A stretch of 64,000 bases of DNA from Candidatus Melainabacteria bacterium (GTDB taxonomy: Bacteria > Cyanobacteriota > Vampirovibrionia > Obscuribacterales > Obscuribacteraceae): the NCBI GenBank assembly GCA_016716405.1, contig JADJWK010000001.1:620001-684000 (forward strand). Direction: 5' to 3'. Below the pieces are notes generated by a model. That model was not told where the DNA came from. It searched no databases and worked only from the letters and a program-made list of their open reading frames with translations. Each line of letters opens with the position of its first letter. Position 1 is the first letter of the stretch. Positions 25,819 through 35,195 of the stretch are shown here, piece by piece. The position numbers were made by a program, and so were the translations under genes.

Positions 25819-26882
25819 GAGACGAGAAAATCCAGGTCATCCTCGCTATGACCGGCCTGTATCGTCCAGCGCAGACCGATATGGCAGTAGTCGGCAAAAT
25901 AGCTGGTGACCAGAGGAATATAGATGCCCCTGTCCAGGAGCTCGTCTCTCAGTCTCGCGACTGAAGGCGAATCCTCCAGATAATAGATGGGGACCGAATT
26001 GTTCCTGTGGCTTTCGATTCCGATCTCAGCCAGGCGATGATTGAGGCTCTCGATGTTGGCTTGCAAGGGAGTCACTGTGGTGGTTTTCTCCCGGACCAGT
26101 GTAAGAGCCTGCCGGGCGGCAGCGCAAAGAGGTGGGGGCAGTGAAGTGCTGGATTTGTAGCAGGGCGACAGGGCTTTCACCCGGGAGATAAGATTGCTCG
26201 ACCCGAGGATGATTCCACCGTAACAACCGAATGCTTTGCTCAGGGTGCCTGTGCGGATGAGCTCTCCCTTGAGATCTGCTGCGCCCCGGTCGAAGCAGCT
26301 GGCTGCCCCCTGTCCTTCGGCACCGAGGACTCCCAGGGAGTGGGCCTCGTCGAGGATGAGAATATCCGCCGGGCTCAGGGTGCTCGCCAGGGCGTCCAGA
26401 TTGGCCAGAGAGCCGGTGAGGGGCTCGATAGGCTCCACGAATACGCCCAGACGCAAATCCCGGGCGATCGATTCCCGCGCTTCCGCTTCTCGGCCTGCTT
26501 CGTAGAGGGTCACCGGCTTGAGGCTCTGGGACAGGGCTGTCTTGATGCTTCCATGGGCGAGATTGCTGACCAGCCAGCCGTCGATGTCATCGTCCAGGGC
26601 TTCCACCACCGCCTGGTTGGTCATGAATCCGGCTCCCAGAACCAGGGCGCTTTCGCAGGAGGCGAAATCGGACAGCTCCGCCTCCAGAGAGATGAGCAGC
26701 TCTGTCTCGCCGGAAGTGAGCCGGGAGGCGCCGCTACTCAAGCCATAAGTAGCGAAGGCCTGATTCATGGCTTCGATTATCTCAGGGCGGTGAGCTAGAC
26801 CGAGATAATTGGTGCCCCCGAAATAAAGGCATTCTCGGCCCTCTACTCGGATCCTGGTGGAGCGGTTCTGGCTGACGATCAA
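25803..26882 (-). CDS. BioF/KBL-family PLP-dependent acyltransferase
   Basis: This member of the alpha-oxoamine synthase family (8-amino-7-oxononanoate synthase, 2-amino-3-ketobutyrate CoA ligase, serine palmitoyltransferase) condenses an amino acid with an acyl-CoA using PLP. Motifs are NYLGLA near the N-terminus, SGASRLTSGE, ILDEAHSLGVLG with the PLP-binding Asp and His, and GTLSKAFGCYGG with the Schiff-base Lys. At about 360 residues the length fits. The start is uncertain: TTG 26882 is chosen because AGGGGAC precedes it and it lies 11 bp after the TPR stop; no ATG is suitable. It is the last gene of the gatB-M23-TPR operon. No other biotin gene is near, so a biotin role is not supported. 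Confidence 0.85.
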   Translation of the reverse strand: MIVSQNRSTRIRVEGRECLYFGGTNYLGLAHRPEIIEAMNQAFATYGLSSGASRLTSGETELLISLEAELSDFASCESALVLGAGFMTNQAVVEALDDDIDGWLVSNLAHGSIKTALSQSLKPVTLYEAGREAEARESIARDLRLGVFVEPIEPLTGSLANLDALASTLSPADILILDEAHSLGVLGAEGQGAASCFDRGAADLKGELIRTGTLSKAFGCYGGIILGSSNLISRVKALSPCYKSSTSLPPPLCAAARQALTLVREKTTTVTPLQANIESLNHRLAEIGIESHRNNSVPIYYLEDSPSVARLRDELLDRGIYIPLVTSYFADYCHIGLRWTIQAGHSEDDLDFLVSQLII

Positions 26883-26893
26883 GAGTCGGTCCC

Positions 26894-28918
26894 CTAATTG
26901 TCCGCTTTCTGAGAGTCGTAGCTGGTCAACTGATTGAGGCGTCTCTGAAAAGAATTGGCCTCTGCCTCGCGATGGAGATGGTAGAGAATCTCTATTAGAG
27001 GCTCGATGATAGTGGCCAGGTCTTTGTGCTCCTGACCGAGCTGTTGCTCTTTGATCTCCAGGGCGCGACGGTAGTAGCGCTCGGCTCTGGTAAACTCCTT
27101 GAGCCAGTGATAAGTGGCGCCCAGGCAATAACAGGTGTAGCCGACGTCGGGATGGGATGTGCCGAGGGTCTGCTCCAGCCTCATGAGAGCCTGCTCGAAA
27201 TAGCTTTCGGCATCTCTGAAATTGCTCCGCTCGATGGCGATCTCGCCGAAGCGCTGGAGAAGAGTGCAGGTGCGCGGGTGACCGGGACCGAGGGTTCTTT
27301 CGAGTATGGAGAGGGCCTTTTTATAAAGCTTCTCTGCTTCTGTGTAGTCGTCCTCCCTTCGGAAGATGTCTGCAAGATAGAGAAGATAGTCGGCGATCTC
27401 GAAATTGTTCGGGCCTAGAATATCCTTTGCCAGGTCGAGAGCCCTCTCGAAGTGGAATTTGGCTGTGGCTGAATCTCCCCGGGCGTCATAGAGCTCGCCC
27501 AGATTCTTCTGGGTCTCGGCGGCGTGCAGAGTGCTCTCCATGCCAGTGGAGGAGAGGACCGAAAGAGCCTTGAGCAAAGCCTCTTCGGCATCGTCGAATT
27601 TCTTCTGTTGCAGGCGGACAAGGCCGAGATAGCGATAATTGTCGGCACTCAAGAGGCTGCCGAAAAACTCCTCCTGCTTGCCGCAGAGCTCGATGGACTC
27701 GGCGATCGTGCTCTCGGCCCGCTCATAATCCCTGACAGCGAAGTAGGCATTGCCCAGGAGTCCGAGACACATGGCTGTCTCGAAATGCTCTGGTCCCTTC
27801 AGCCGCCTGGTTATTGTCAGGGCGCGCTCGTACATATTGACGGCTTCCGGAAAGAGACCCAGGTCGAGCTTCAGCCTGGCCAGATCCATGAGAAGCCTGA
27901 CATTGACGCCTTCGTCCTTGATTGTGTCGGCTATGTCGTAAGCCCGGGTCAGGAGCGCCTGGGCTTCGGAAAAACGAGACTGTTGCTGGAGTATGTCCAC
28001 GAGAATTCGCAGGCAGTCGATTCGCAGCTCCGGTCCCGGATTGCCCATCATCTCAACCATCTTGTTATAGCGCTGGGCCTGGATCTCGGCCTCGTCGAGC
28101 TCGCCGCAAGCCGAGTAGGTCAGGGCCAGAGCCGAGACAGCTCGTTTGAGGATAGGATGGTCATAGCCTATCTTCATCTCTTTGTTTTTGATCTGTTGCT
28201 CGAGAAAGACGATTGACTCGGCGAATTTGCTGTCGGTGGCTCGCAGTGTGGCATAGCCGAAACAGGCCTCCGAGAACACCGGGGAGAGCGGGTTGTTATC
28301 CAGGGATGCCAGGGCTTCCTGATAGCAACGCTCGGCAAACTCGACATTGCCTTTCAGTTGCTCGCAGATTGCCCTGGCGGATAGCATATTGGCATATTCT
28401 TCGCCTTCGGTGACCGGCTCCAGGGCGAGGATTTCGGCTGCTTCATCGATGAGGGACTCGGCTTCGCTGAATCTCTCCCGGTCGTCGTGAGAAAGAGCGA
28501 CGGCGGCGGCGGAGCAGAGGACCGACGCCAGTAGCCTGTCTTCAGGGTTGACGCGGCTGCGAGCCAGGTCCGTTGCTTCTCCGATGATCCGGTCCGAATA
28601 GTCCCTGCCTTCGTAAAAGCTCAGGGCGTCGAGCAAATTCAGCATCGCTTCGATCTTCAATTCGATCTCGTCGGGAAAGCTGTTTTCGAGAAGATCGACG
28701 ATCCGGATACAGAGCTCTTTGCACTCTTGCTTCCTTTCCTTGAGATAGAGCAGGCGGCTGTAGTCGATCATGGTCCTGACAGTATCCAGGTCTGCATTCT
28801 CGTCGCACTGCCCGTCACCCACCAGTTGGGCATAAGTAGCTTCGGACTCTTTCCAGAGCCCTTTCTCGAATTCCTCTCTTGCCCTGGTTCGAAGGCTTTC
28901 GATCTCGGTGTGCGTCAT
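26894..28918 (-). CDS. large TPR protein (kinesin-light-chain type)
   Basis: The 674-residue protein consists almost wholly of tetratricopeptide repeats, at least 12, many of the 42-residue kinesin-light-chain type in the C-terminal half, for example YTEAEKLYKKALSILERTLG and FTRAERYYRRALEIKEQQLG. There is no signal peptide or catalytic domain. It should be a cytoplasmic protein-binding scaffold. The ATG lies four bases after the M23 stop, which implies coupled translation in the gatB operon. The partner cannot be named. Confidence 0.88.
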   Translation of the reverse strand: MTHTEIESLRTRAREEFEKGLWKESEATYAQLVGDGQCDENADLDTVRTMIDYSRLLYLKERKQECKELCIRIVDLLENSFPDEIELKIEAMLNLLDALSFYEGRDYSDRIIGEATDLARSRVNPEDRLLASVLCSAAAVALSHDDRERFSEAESLIDEAAEILALEPVTEGEEYANMLSARAICEQLKGNVEFAERCYQEALASLDNNPLSPVFSEACFGYATLRATDSKFAESIVFLEQQIKNKEMKIGYDHPILKRAVSALALTYSACGELDEAEIQAQRYNKMVEMMGNPGPELRIDCLRILVDILQQQSRFSEAQALLTRAYDIADTIKDEGVNVRLLMDLARLKLDLGLFPEAVNMYERALTITRRLKGPEHFETAMCLGLLGNAYFAVRDYERAESTIAESIELCGKQEEFFGSLLSADNYRYLGLVRLQQKKFDDAEEALLKALSVLSSTGMESTLHAAETQKNLGELYDARGDSATAKFHFERALDLAKDILGPNNFEIADYLLYLADIFRREDDYTEAEKLYKKALSILERTLGPGHPRTCTLLQRFGEIAIERSNFRDAESYFEQALMRLEQTLGTSHPDVGYTCYCLGATYHWLKEFTRAERYYRRALEIKEQQLGQEHKDLATIIEPLIEILYHLHREAEANSFQRRLNQLTSYDSQKADN

Positions 28919-28922
28919 TTGA

Positions 28923-29666
28923 TCAGGCGTCGGGGGGATCGGCTTTCTTTTCGTCGGGAAGATCTTCGTCTTCTGTATCGATCGGCTCTTCCTCGATCTT
29001 CTTCATTTGTTCGAGATTGTACTTCATTGCTGCCTGGACCCTGGCAGTCTTGAGGGCGGCGAGATAGTGAGGAATCTGGCGGAGAAACTCCAGGGGCTCG
29101 ATATACTCCTTTGTGTCTTCCCGGATGACGGTGTAGTGCAGATGGACCCCGGTGGAACGTCCGGTGGTGCCGGCATACCCGATCACTCGCCCGCGCTGGA
29201 CCCACATACCCGGAAGAACGCTGTATGCGTTCAGGTGTCCGTTGATCGTGCGGACATTCGGGTAAGGATGGTAGATCTCCACCGCTACCCCCAGATTGCC
29301 TCGATAGCCTACCCGGGTGACCACTCCGTCCAGGAGCGCATAGACCCTGTCGTTGAGCTTGGCCGCAAGGTCTACACCGCTGTGGAAACTGTGCCTTCCG
29401 GTCACCGGATGGACGCGGTAGCCGGCCTTGGAAGTGATTCGACCGGCGCCCACCGGGGTGTACATTACGTCGTCTCGCAGGGGCGAAATGAGAATCTGGG
29501 GAGTGTAATAGCCCTTGAAATTGCTGGCGCCGGCCTCACCCATTGCCGCCGTCAGGGTCGTTACCACCGACAGCACTGCAGACAGAGCCAGGGTTTGCAG
29601 CCGGTGCGGTCCGGTGTTTCTGATGGTCACTCCAATCGCCCTGGAAAAGCGGTACGTATTTACCAT
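28923..29666 (-). CDS. M23 (LytM-type) peptidoglycan endopeptidase
   Basis: The 247-residue protein has an N-terminal hydrophobic segment (about 20-45) and a zinc-peptidase domain (about 80-210). The zinc ligands appear in HSGVD and in HLHY, and GHL and GYAGTTGRSTGVHLHY match active M23 enzymes. It should cut peptide crosslinks of peptidoglycan or act as an activator in the periplasm. The acidic C-terminal tail (EEEPIDTEDEDLPDEKK) is unusual. ATG 29666 starts four bases after the gatB stop; a TTG at 29687 inside gatB is in frame but lacks support. Four bases separate its stop from the next ATG. Confidence 0.92.
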   Translation of the reverse strand: MVNTYRFSRAIGVTIRNTGPHRLQTLALSAVLSVVTTLTAAMGEAGASNFKGYYTPQILISPLRDDVMYTPVGAGRITSKAGYRVHPVTGRHSFHSGVDLAAKLNDRVYALLDGVVTRVGYRGNLGVAVEIYHPYPNVRTINGHLNAYSVLPGMWVQRGRVIGYAGTTGRSTGVHLHYTVIREDTKEYIEPLEFLRQIPHYLAALKTARVQAAMKYNLEQMKKIEEEPIDTEDEDLPDEKKADPPDA

Positions 29667-29670
29667 ACCA

Positions 29671-31107
29671 CTAAAGAAGCTCGTCAAGCAGTCGGTTGAT
29701 TATCTGCGGGTTAGCCTTGCCCCGGGTCTCTTTCATGACCTCCCCGAAAAAATACTGCCTGAGCTTGGGCTTTTTGCCGGAGCGGAAATCAGCCAGTTGC
29801 TCGGGGGATCTTTCGAGGACCTTCTCTATCGTCTCTTTCAGTGCTCCCTCATCGCTCACCTGGGCAAGACCGCGCTCTTCGACGAGCTCCGCCACCGAGC
29901 CGCCTGATTCCATGAGGATCGCAAGCAGGACTTTTGCGTTGGTGGAGCTGAGCTTTCCGCTCTCCACGGACTGCAACAGATCGAGCAAGTGCTCGGGGGT
30001 GAGGCTGGTCTGGGAGATTTCCAGTTTTTTGTCTTTGAGGTATTTGATACCGACATTGATAAGCAGATTGGCAGCTGCTGTTGCCGGGGCATTCAGCTGG
30101 AGAGCCCGGTCGAAGAAATCGCTCAGGTCTCTTGATTCGACTATGACGCCCGCGTCTTCCGATTTCAGCCCGTGCTCTTTCCGGTAACGTTCGCGACGGG
30201 CGGCTGGCAGCTCTGGCAGCCCGGCTGCGATGGAATCGACCCAGCTCTTCTCGATGGCAAGTGGTACCAGGTCCGGTTCGGGAAAATACCGATAATCGTG
30301 AGCCTCTTCCTTGGAGCGCATGGGATGGGTGGACTGGCTGCCTTCATCCCAGAGCCTGGTCTCCTGGACGATCTTCTCGCCTTTTTCGATACATTTTTTC
30401 TGTCTTGCGATTTCGCTCTCGATGGCTCTCTGGACCGAGCGGAAACTGTTCATGTTCTTGATCTCGGTCTTGGTGCCGAGCTCTTTTTCGCCTTTCTCCC
30501 TGATTGAGACATTGGCGTCGCAGCGAAAGCTGCCTTCTTCCAGGTTGCCGTCGCATACATCTATATAGCGGAGAATATTGCGAAGTTCGGTGAGGTAGTC
30601 CTTCGCTTCTTCGGGGCTCTCGATATCAGGCTCCGAGACGATCTCGAGCAGCGGAACGCCGGAGCGGTTGAAATCCACCAGGCTGTAGTCGGAGCCGTGC
30701 AGTCCATCGGCTCCGGCATGCACCAGCTTGCCGGCGTCCTCTTCCAGATGGGCGCGGTTGATCCTGATCTTGTTTTCCCCCACTGCCAGGTAGCCCGCCC
30801 GGCAGACCGGCTGGTCGAGTTGCGATATCTGATAGCCCTTGGCCAGGTCCGGATAGAAATAGTTCTTCCGATCGAAGCGGCTTGCCTTCGAGATCTCGCA
30901 ATTGAGGGCGATGCCTGCCCGGATAGCCAGCTCCACGGCCTGGCGGTTGAGCACGGGTAGAACACCGGGCATACCGAGGCAGACCGGGCATACCTGGTCG
31001 TTAGCGCCCTTCCCGAATTCGGTGGGGCAACCGCAAAAGGCTTTCGATCTGGTCTTCAACTGGGCGTGCACTTCCAGCCCGATTACCGCCTCGAACTCAG
31101 TGGCCAT
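29671..31107 (-). CDS. gatB: Asp-tRNA(Asn)/Glu-tRNA(Gln) amidotransferase subunit B
   Basis: GatB binds and phosphorylates misacylated Glu-tRNA(Gln) or Asp-tRNA(Asn) for conversion to the amide form by the GatCAB complex. The 478-residue protein starts with the classic VIGLEVHAQLKT, has the zinc-binding FCGCP with CPVCLGMPG, and NYFYPDLAKGYQISQ. The C-terminal helical and YqeY-like tail domain (about 325-478) is complete. ATG 31107 has GGAGA at good spacing; the extra upstream residues of the open frame are not family-like. gatA and gatC are not in the window. Unusually, it heads an operon with an M23 peptidase, a TPR protein and a BioF-family enzyme. Confidence 0.97.
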   Translation of the reverse strand: MATEFEAVIGLEVHAQLKTRSKAFCGCPTEFGKGANDQVCPVCLGMPGVLPVLNRQAVELAIRAGIALNCEISKASRFDRKNYFYPDLAKGYQISQLDQPVCRAGYLAVGENKIRINRAHLEEDAGKLVHAGADGLHGSDYSLVDFNRSGVPLLEIVSEPDIESPEEAKDYLTELRNILRYIDVCDGNLEEGSFRCDANVSIREKGEKELGTKTEIKNMNSFRSVQRAIESEIARQKKCIEKGEKIVQETRLWDEGSQSTHPMRSKEEAHDYRYFPEPDLVPLAIEKSWVDSIAAGLPELPAARRERYRKEHGLKSEDAGVIVESRDLSDFFDRALQLNAPATAAANLLINVGIKYLKDKKLEISQTSLTPEHLLDLLQSVESGKLSSTNAKVLLAILMESGGSVAELVEERGLAQVSDEGALKETIEKVLERSPEQLADFRSGKKPKLRQYFFGEVMKETRGKANPQIINRLLDELL

Positions 31108-31493
31108 GGCCTTCTCCTGCGCTATCGCTCTGAACGACAGAGTATCGCCGATTTCTTCCAGGTACGAAATGCTTGACAGCGCCCGCTGCGCTAACGGTGT
31201 ATATCGGAGGGCCGGTTTCAACCCTGAAGCTCTCGAGCCCTACAGAGACGGGATATAGAGAGAACCTGCCCGCTCGCGCCCGGAAGGAAGAGAGTAAAAA
31301 CCTGGTTGTCATGGGATTTAACAAGATCAGGACCTCTCGCTAATCTAAGCGAGTTTCATGATTGTTTCTTTTCATCGCATATCAATAGAAAACTCCCGAC
31401 TGTTATCCCACGCTAGGAAAATCTTTCATCCGCCTTCGCGACGGATGGAGGAGACGGTCGTTTTTCTATTCCAAAAAAGCAACAAGGTGCCTT
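31108..31493. other. divergent promoter region gatB / GNAT
   Basis: These 386 bp lie between divergent gatB and the acetyltransferase gene and must hold both promoters. I see no gene, and no box pair good enough to mark. Confidence 0.4.
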
Positions 31494-32141
31494 ATGGCAA
31501 GCGGCAAACTCACAATCAGCCGGCTTTCCAGTGTCGAGCAATCGGACTGGGAAGCCTGTTACGAGGCAAACTTTCCGGAATCGGAAAGAGTGCCCACAGC
31601 TCAGTTACGCGACGCGATCGGTTCCGGCAAGGTTCTCCTTCATCGGACCATCGACGAGCGGGACGGACTGCTGTGTTTTTCGGTGACCAATCCTCTCGAT
31701 ACCATCGTGCTCTTGAGCTATATCGCCACAGACCAGAACAAGCGTTCCGGAGGCATCGGCTCGAAGCACATCGCCCATCTGATCGAGGAGCTCAAAAAGA
31801 GTCACTCGCATATGATCGGACTGTTCGCCGAGATCGAGTCCACCAGGGCTCCTGGTCTCAGTGAAGACGAGCGCAAGACAAGAAAACGGAGGCTGGCCTT
31901 TTATCAGCGTCTCGGATTCAAGCGTTTCGTCGGGGACTATCGGATTCTCAGCTATGACCGGAGCAAGCCCAACCTTGACGGAGAGCTGCTCTTCTACCAG
32001 TTTCACGAGGACAAGCCCATCGCTTGCGGCACGATGACTGAAATCATCAAGGAGATCTATGTGCGAGGGTACAACCTTCCCGCAGACGATCCCTGTGTGC
32101 TTGCTCTCTTTGGCGGCTCATGCAAGGCCCCCGGCTCCTGA
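31494..32141 (+). CDS. GNAT-family acetyltransferase
   Basis: The 215-residue protein has the fold signs of a Gcn5-related N-acetyltransferase. The acetyl-CoA pyrophosphate loop is seen as QNKRSGGIGSKHI near residues 82-94, and motif B-like RRLAFYQRLGFKRF follows near 130. It would transfer an acetyl group to an amine; the acceptor is unknown. The segment between (TRAPGLSEDERKTRK) is a charged insert. The start at 31494 is the first good ATG, with AAGGTGCC upstream. It is probably transcribed alone. Confidence 0.82.
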   Translation: MASGKLTISRLSSVEQSDWEACYEANFPESERVPTAQLRDAIGSGKVLLHRTIDERDGLLCFSVTNPLDTIVLLSYIATDQNKRSGGIGSKHIAHLIEELKKSHSHMIGLFAEIESTRAPGLSEDERKTRKRRLAFYQRLGFKRFVGDYRILSYDRSKPNLDGELLFYQFHEDKPIACGTMTEIIKEIYVRGYNLPADDPCVLALFGGSCKAPGS

Positions 32142-32313
32142 TCAGTTTAACTGCGCAGCGGAAAGTTCAACATGGAAGTCGCTTATCGGCGCTCACTCCA
32201 TGTCGGTCTTTCCCTGCGTTTCTTCTGATGGGCCAAACTAAAGAATATAGTAATATTCCTTCGCCCTGCCACCCTGTGCCATACTGGTTAGGCTCAGGGA
32301 GGGCCGCGTCAAG

Positions 32314-33456
32314 ATGATTTCCACAGGTGTAGATGAAGTACTGTCACTTGCCGGAGAACTTGCTGAGGAGGTCGTGGAATGGCGCCGCTATCTTCATTCG
32401 ATTCCGGAAGAGAGCTTCAAAGAAACCAGGACCGCCTCATTTCTGGGCGAGAAACTGGCCTCATTCGGTTTCGAGGTCACCCCGGAACTGGGCGGAACAG
32501 GGTTGATTGCCGATCTGGGCATAGGCAGGACAGTGGCTTTGCGTGCCGAGATGGACGGGCTTCCTATTCAGGAGCAGAATCGTCTCGCTTTCATTTCTAC
32601 CAATCCTGGCCTCATGCATGCCTGCGGCCACGACGGCAATATGGCCTGTGTTCTTGCTGCCGCTTCGATTCTCTCCCGGTTAAAGCCCGAGGGCAGGGTG
32701 CGCATTCTCATGCAACCTTCTTCCGAGAAGACTTCAGAGGTAGACCGGAAGTCCGGGTCTAACAAGATGATCGAAGCCGGAGCGCTCCAGGGGGTAGACG
32801 CCCTGATCAGCCTCCATGTGGACTCGACCATAAGAGGAGGGGAGTTCGGCATATTGAGCGACCCGATTAAGGACAGACAGTGCCGGTTCGAATTTGTCAT
32901 CGCCGGTAATCAGCCTGCCGCAATCAAATGCGGAGCCGCTCTGATTCTGGAGGCTCTGGCAGCGGTGGAGCCGAACCAGACTTACGGTCCGCTCTTTGCC
33001 ATCGAATCCCTCGTATCTTCCGAAAAGGAAGCACTTTTGATCGGTCGCTTTCGCTATCTGGGCAGGGAGACCCATGATTACTTCAAGAGTATGCTCAGCG
33101 GGCTCGAGAAGGCTCTGCTCGAGAAAGGCATCGAGGCGAGCCTCTCTATCGAGTCTGCCGGAGTTCTCAGCCGGGCCGACATTGATCTCTCCGGAGTGGT
33201 GTCCGATGTGGTGCGGCAAATTTCGGGCAAAGACTGTCACAAAGTCAGCCGCCAGGCCTGGAGCGAGGACTTCATGCCTTATTCATCGAGCTTGCCTGCT
33301 ACTCTTCTCTTTCTCGGCGCCGCGTTCGAAGGGCAAACCAGGGTGCTGCACACGCCAACTTTCGATTTCGACGAGACCAGGCTTTCCGCCGGCGCGGCGG
33401 TGCTGGCTCTGGCGGTGCTTCACGTGTTGAGAGGTGCCCACGCCAGGAATCTGTGA
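32314..33456 (+). CDS. M20D-family amidohydrolase, altered active site
   Basis: The 380-residue protein belongs to the M20D group of zinc amidohydrolases (hippurate, IAA-amino acid and N-acyl-amino acid hydrolases). It keeps RRYLHSIPE, RAEMDGLPI, HACGHDG with the Cys and His metal ligands, LHV near 168 and the late LHTPTFDFDE with a His ligand. The usual QPAEE, whose first Glu is the catalytic base, reads QPSSE here, so the base is replaced by Ser while the second Glu, a metal ligand, remains. It may be inactive or use another residue. AGGGAGGG precedes the ATG at about 10 bp. Confidence 0.85.
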   Translation: MISTGVDEVLSLAGELAEEVVEWRRYLHSIPEESFKETRTASFLGEKLASFGFEVTPELGGTGLIADLGIGRTVALRAEMDGLPIQEQNRLAFISTNPGLMHACGHDGNMACVLAAASILSRLKPEGRVRILMQPSSEKTSEVDRKSGSNKMIEAGALQGVDALISLHVDSTIRGGEFGILSDPIKDRQCRFEFVIAGNQPAAIKCGAALILEALAAVEPNQTYGPLFAIESLVSSEKEALLIGRFRYLGRETHDYFKSMLSGLEKALLEKGIEASLSIESAGVLSRADIDLSGVVSDVVRQISGKDCHKVSRQAWSEDFMPYSSSLPATLLFLGAAFEGQTRVLHTPTFDFDETRLSAGAAVLALAVLHVLRGAHARNL

Positions 33457-33703
33457 AGACTTCGCGTCAGTTGAGCTAGGGTCGAACCGGTTCGCTGCGA
33501 GAGCCTGAATTGCCCTTTTCAGGCTCCCGTCTATTGAGCCAGGACAGATCAGGAGTTAGGTTCGTACTTATCGACCCGGATCATTTTTTTCTACAGGAGT
33601 CCTGCAGGAAGTCCAACCGAATCGCTGATTGGCTGAAGCTCTTTTCTGTCTCCTGGCAGGTGATCCGGCACGCCTATGAATCAATAAACAAACAGGTGAA
33701 GCC

Positions 33704-34102
33704 ATGTTCAATGACATTATCCCGTTAATCGTGCTTTTCCTTGCGGCACCGGTGCTTCTCGGTCTGATCGCTCTGCTTCGAACCCTGATCGACACCGGCA
33801 AGCTAAGATCGAGAGCGCATCATAGTTTTGGGGTCCTTTCGGAAGACCTGTCCCGGGCCAAAAAGCTCACTTCTTCAGGGACGACTTTCGAGCCTGCCTC
33901 TCTTGCTGTAATCATCGAGGTTCAGGCTAATCTGGCCAGAATGAAAGAGGCCATCCAGACTCTTGTCGCCGAGGAGAAGAAGCAATCAGCCTGGCAGGCT
34001 GCTCGTCTCAACTTCGGAAAGTGGTGGGACATCTGCCGCGATCTGGAAAAGTCCGACAAGCTTTTACGCGCGCAGATGCAAGTATTCGAACTGCGCCAGT
34101 AG
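33704..34102 (+). CDS. small membrane protein with helical soluble part
   Basis: This 132-residue protein has one N-terminal transmembrane segment (about 5-28) followed by a helical, partly coiled-coil domain. No family is recognised. The ATG has AGGTGAAG upstream. The RecB-like nuclease gene starts 124 bp downstream on the same strand; a GCCATGCC/GGCATGGC hairpin at 34158-34181 lies between them, so co-transcription is uncertain. Confidence 0.65.
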   Translation: MFNDIIPLIVLFLAAPVLLGLIALLRTLIDTGKLRSRAHHSFGVLSEDLSRAKKLTSSGTTFEPASLAVIIEVQANLARMKEAIQTLVAEEKKQSAWQAARLNFGKWWDICRDLEKSDKLLRAQMQVFELRQ

Positions 34103-34226
34103 CAATCAATCTCTTATCCGCACCAGCCTGCGGTGGGGCCGCTGAAATGCGGTGCTGGCCATGCCGGGAAAGGGGCATGGCTGGGGAAAATCAATCAAAT
34201 CAATTCAGGTCAGGGAGGTAATTGTC

Positions 34227-34892
34227 ATGATAACAAGAACACTTTCATTTTCGGATATGGCTCTCTATCTCGAGGACAGGGAGGCTTACTATCGCAAATT
34301 GACCGAACCTCGCCAACAACCCGGCACCGTGCCGGAGCTGGTGGGAGCGGTTGTCCACAGGATGGCTTCGACGAATTCGCAAGATGCCGATGAGGAGCCC
34401 TTCTCCGATGCTATGAATCGGCTGAGCGAGAGCGAGCGTCTTGAGGCCAGGGCATCTATCGCCGATCGGCTGGAGGCCATGGCCGAGTTGTCCGCTCAGG
34501 ATGAAATCAGTGTCCTTCGCGAGAAGCAACTGTCCTGGCGGGATCCGGTCACAGGCTGGAAGCTCAAGGCCAAGCCCGATGAGATAGCCCTGCCCGGAAC
34601 AAGCAACAATTATATGGAGATAGCCGACTTGAAGACTGCATACCGGCTGAAGAAAAAGCACCGGGACCAGCTTTACTTTTTCGGTCTGGTCGCCAGCCTT
34701 GCCACCGGGTATGATGGCCCGATCAAGCTTGTGGTGAAGCTTTTGGGCAGCCGTACCCGCCAGGAGTTCTGGTATTCCCCGAAAGTCACTGCCGCCGCTC
34801 TCGAGCGGGTGCGTGACACCGTGATCGAGATCGAGGCCTTTCTGGTCTCGCGCGGATTGCTGGAAGCCTCAGATGAAAAGGCGGCCGCCTAG
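34227..34892 (+). CDS. stand-alone RecB-like PD-(D/E)XK nuclease domain protein
   Basis: The 221-residue protein carries the RecB/Cas4-type nuclease signature. His44 lies in VGAVVHRM, Asp118 in KAKPDEIAL, the core EIADLKT supplies Asp134 and Lys136, and Gln148 begins QLYFFGLV, the QxxxF/Y helix. This order (H, D, DxK, QxxxY) is that of PF12705-type domains, which bind magnesium and cut DNA ends in AddAB, RecB and Cas4. No cysteine cluster for iron-sulfur binding is present, and no helicase, CRISPR or toxin gene is adjacent. The ATG has GGGAGG upstream. Its biological role is open: DNA repair, or a defence-type nuclease, are both possible. Confidence 0.75.
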   Translation: MITRTLSFSDMALYLEDREAYYRKLTEPRQQPGTVPELVGAVVHRMASTNSQDADEEPFSDAMNRLSESERLEARASIADRLEAMAELSAQDEISVLREKQLSWRDPVTGWKLKAKPDEIALPGTSNNYMEIADLKTAYRLKKKHRDQLYFFGLVASLATGYDGPIKLVVKLLGSRTRQEFWYSPKVTAAALERVRDTVIEIEAFLVSRGLLEASDEKAAA

Positions 34893-34906
34893 GCGCTTGA
34901 ACGAAT

Positions 34907-34958
34907 GATATAGTTTGAGGAATAAAAAATCACCGATAATTATTCCTCAAACTATATC
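34907..34958. repeat. 19-bp perfect inverted repeat
   Basis: GATATAGTTTGAGGAATAA (34907-34925) and its exact reverse complement (34940-34958) flank a 14-base loop. It begins 14 bp after the nuclease stop and lies between that gene and the IS remnant. It may be a bidirectional terminator or an element end; a related but weaker TTTGATAGAGTTTGAG follows at about 34969. Confidence 0.85.
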
Positions 34959-35195
34959 GCAAGCCGTTTTGATAGAGTTTGAGAAAACTATTTGTCGTTT
35001 TGACGACGTAATATTAATCGAAATAGTAGAACTCGGTTTCCCATACCTGACTGAAAGACACAGACAGGAAGCGGAGAGTTGGGTGGGTGTCGGAATGATT
35101 TCGGGGAGCATAGTGGTGTCGAATCCGGTGGGAGCAAGCGTTTGGAGTAAGTGCAGGCAGCAGGAAGAGCACGGAGCTGAAGCCGTGCGACGTGG

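Noticed and set aside
25803..26882. Biotin synthesis gene bioF
   Set aside because: The family is certain, but no other bio gene is near and the operon context is unrelated; the specific reaction cannot be assigned.
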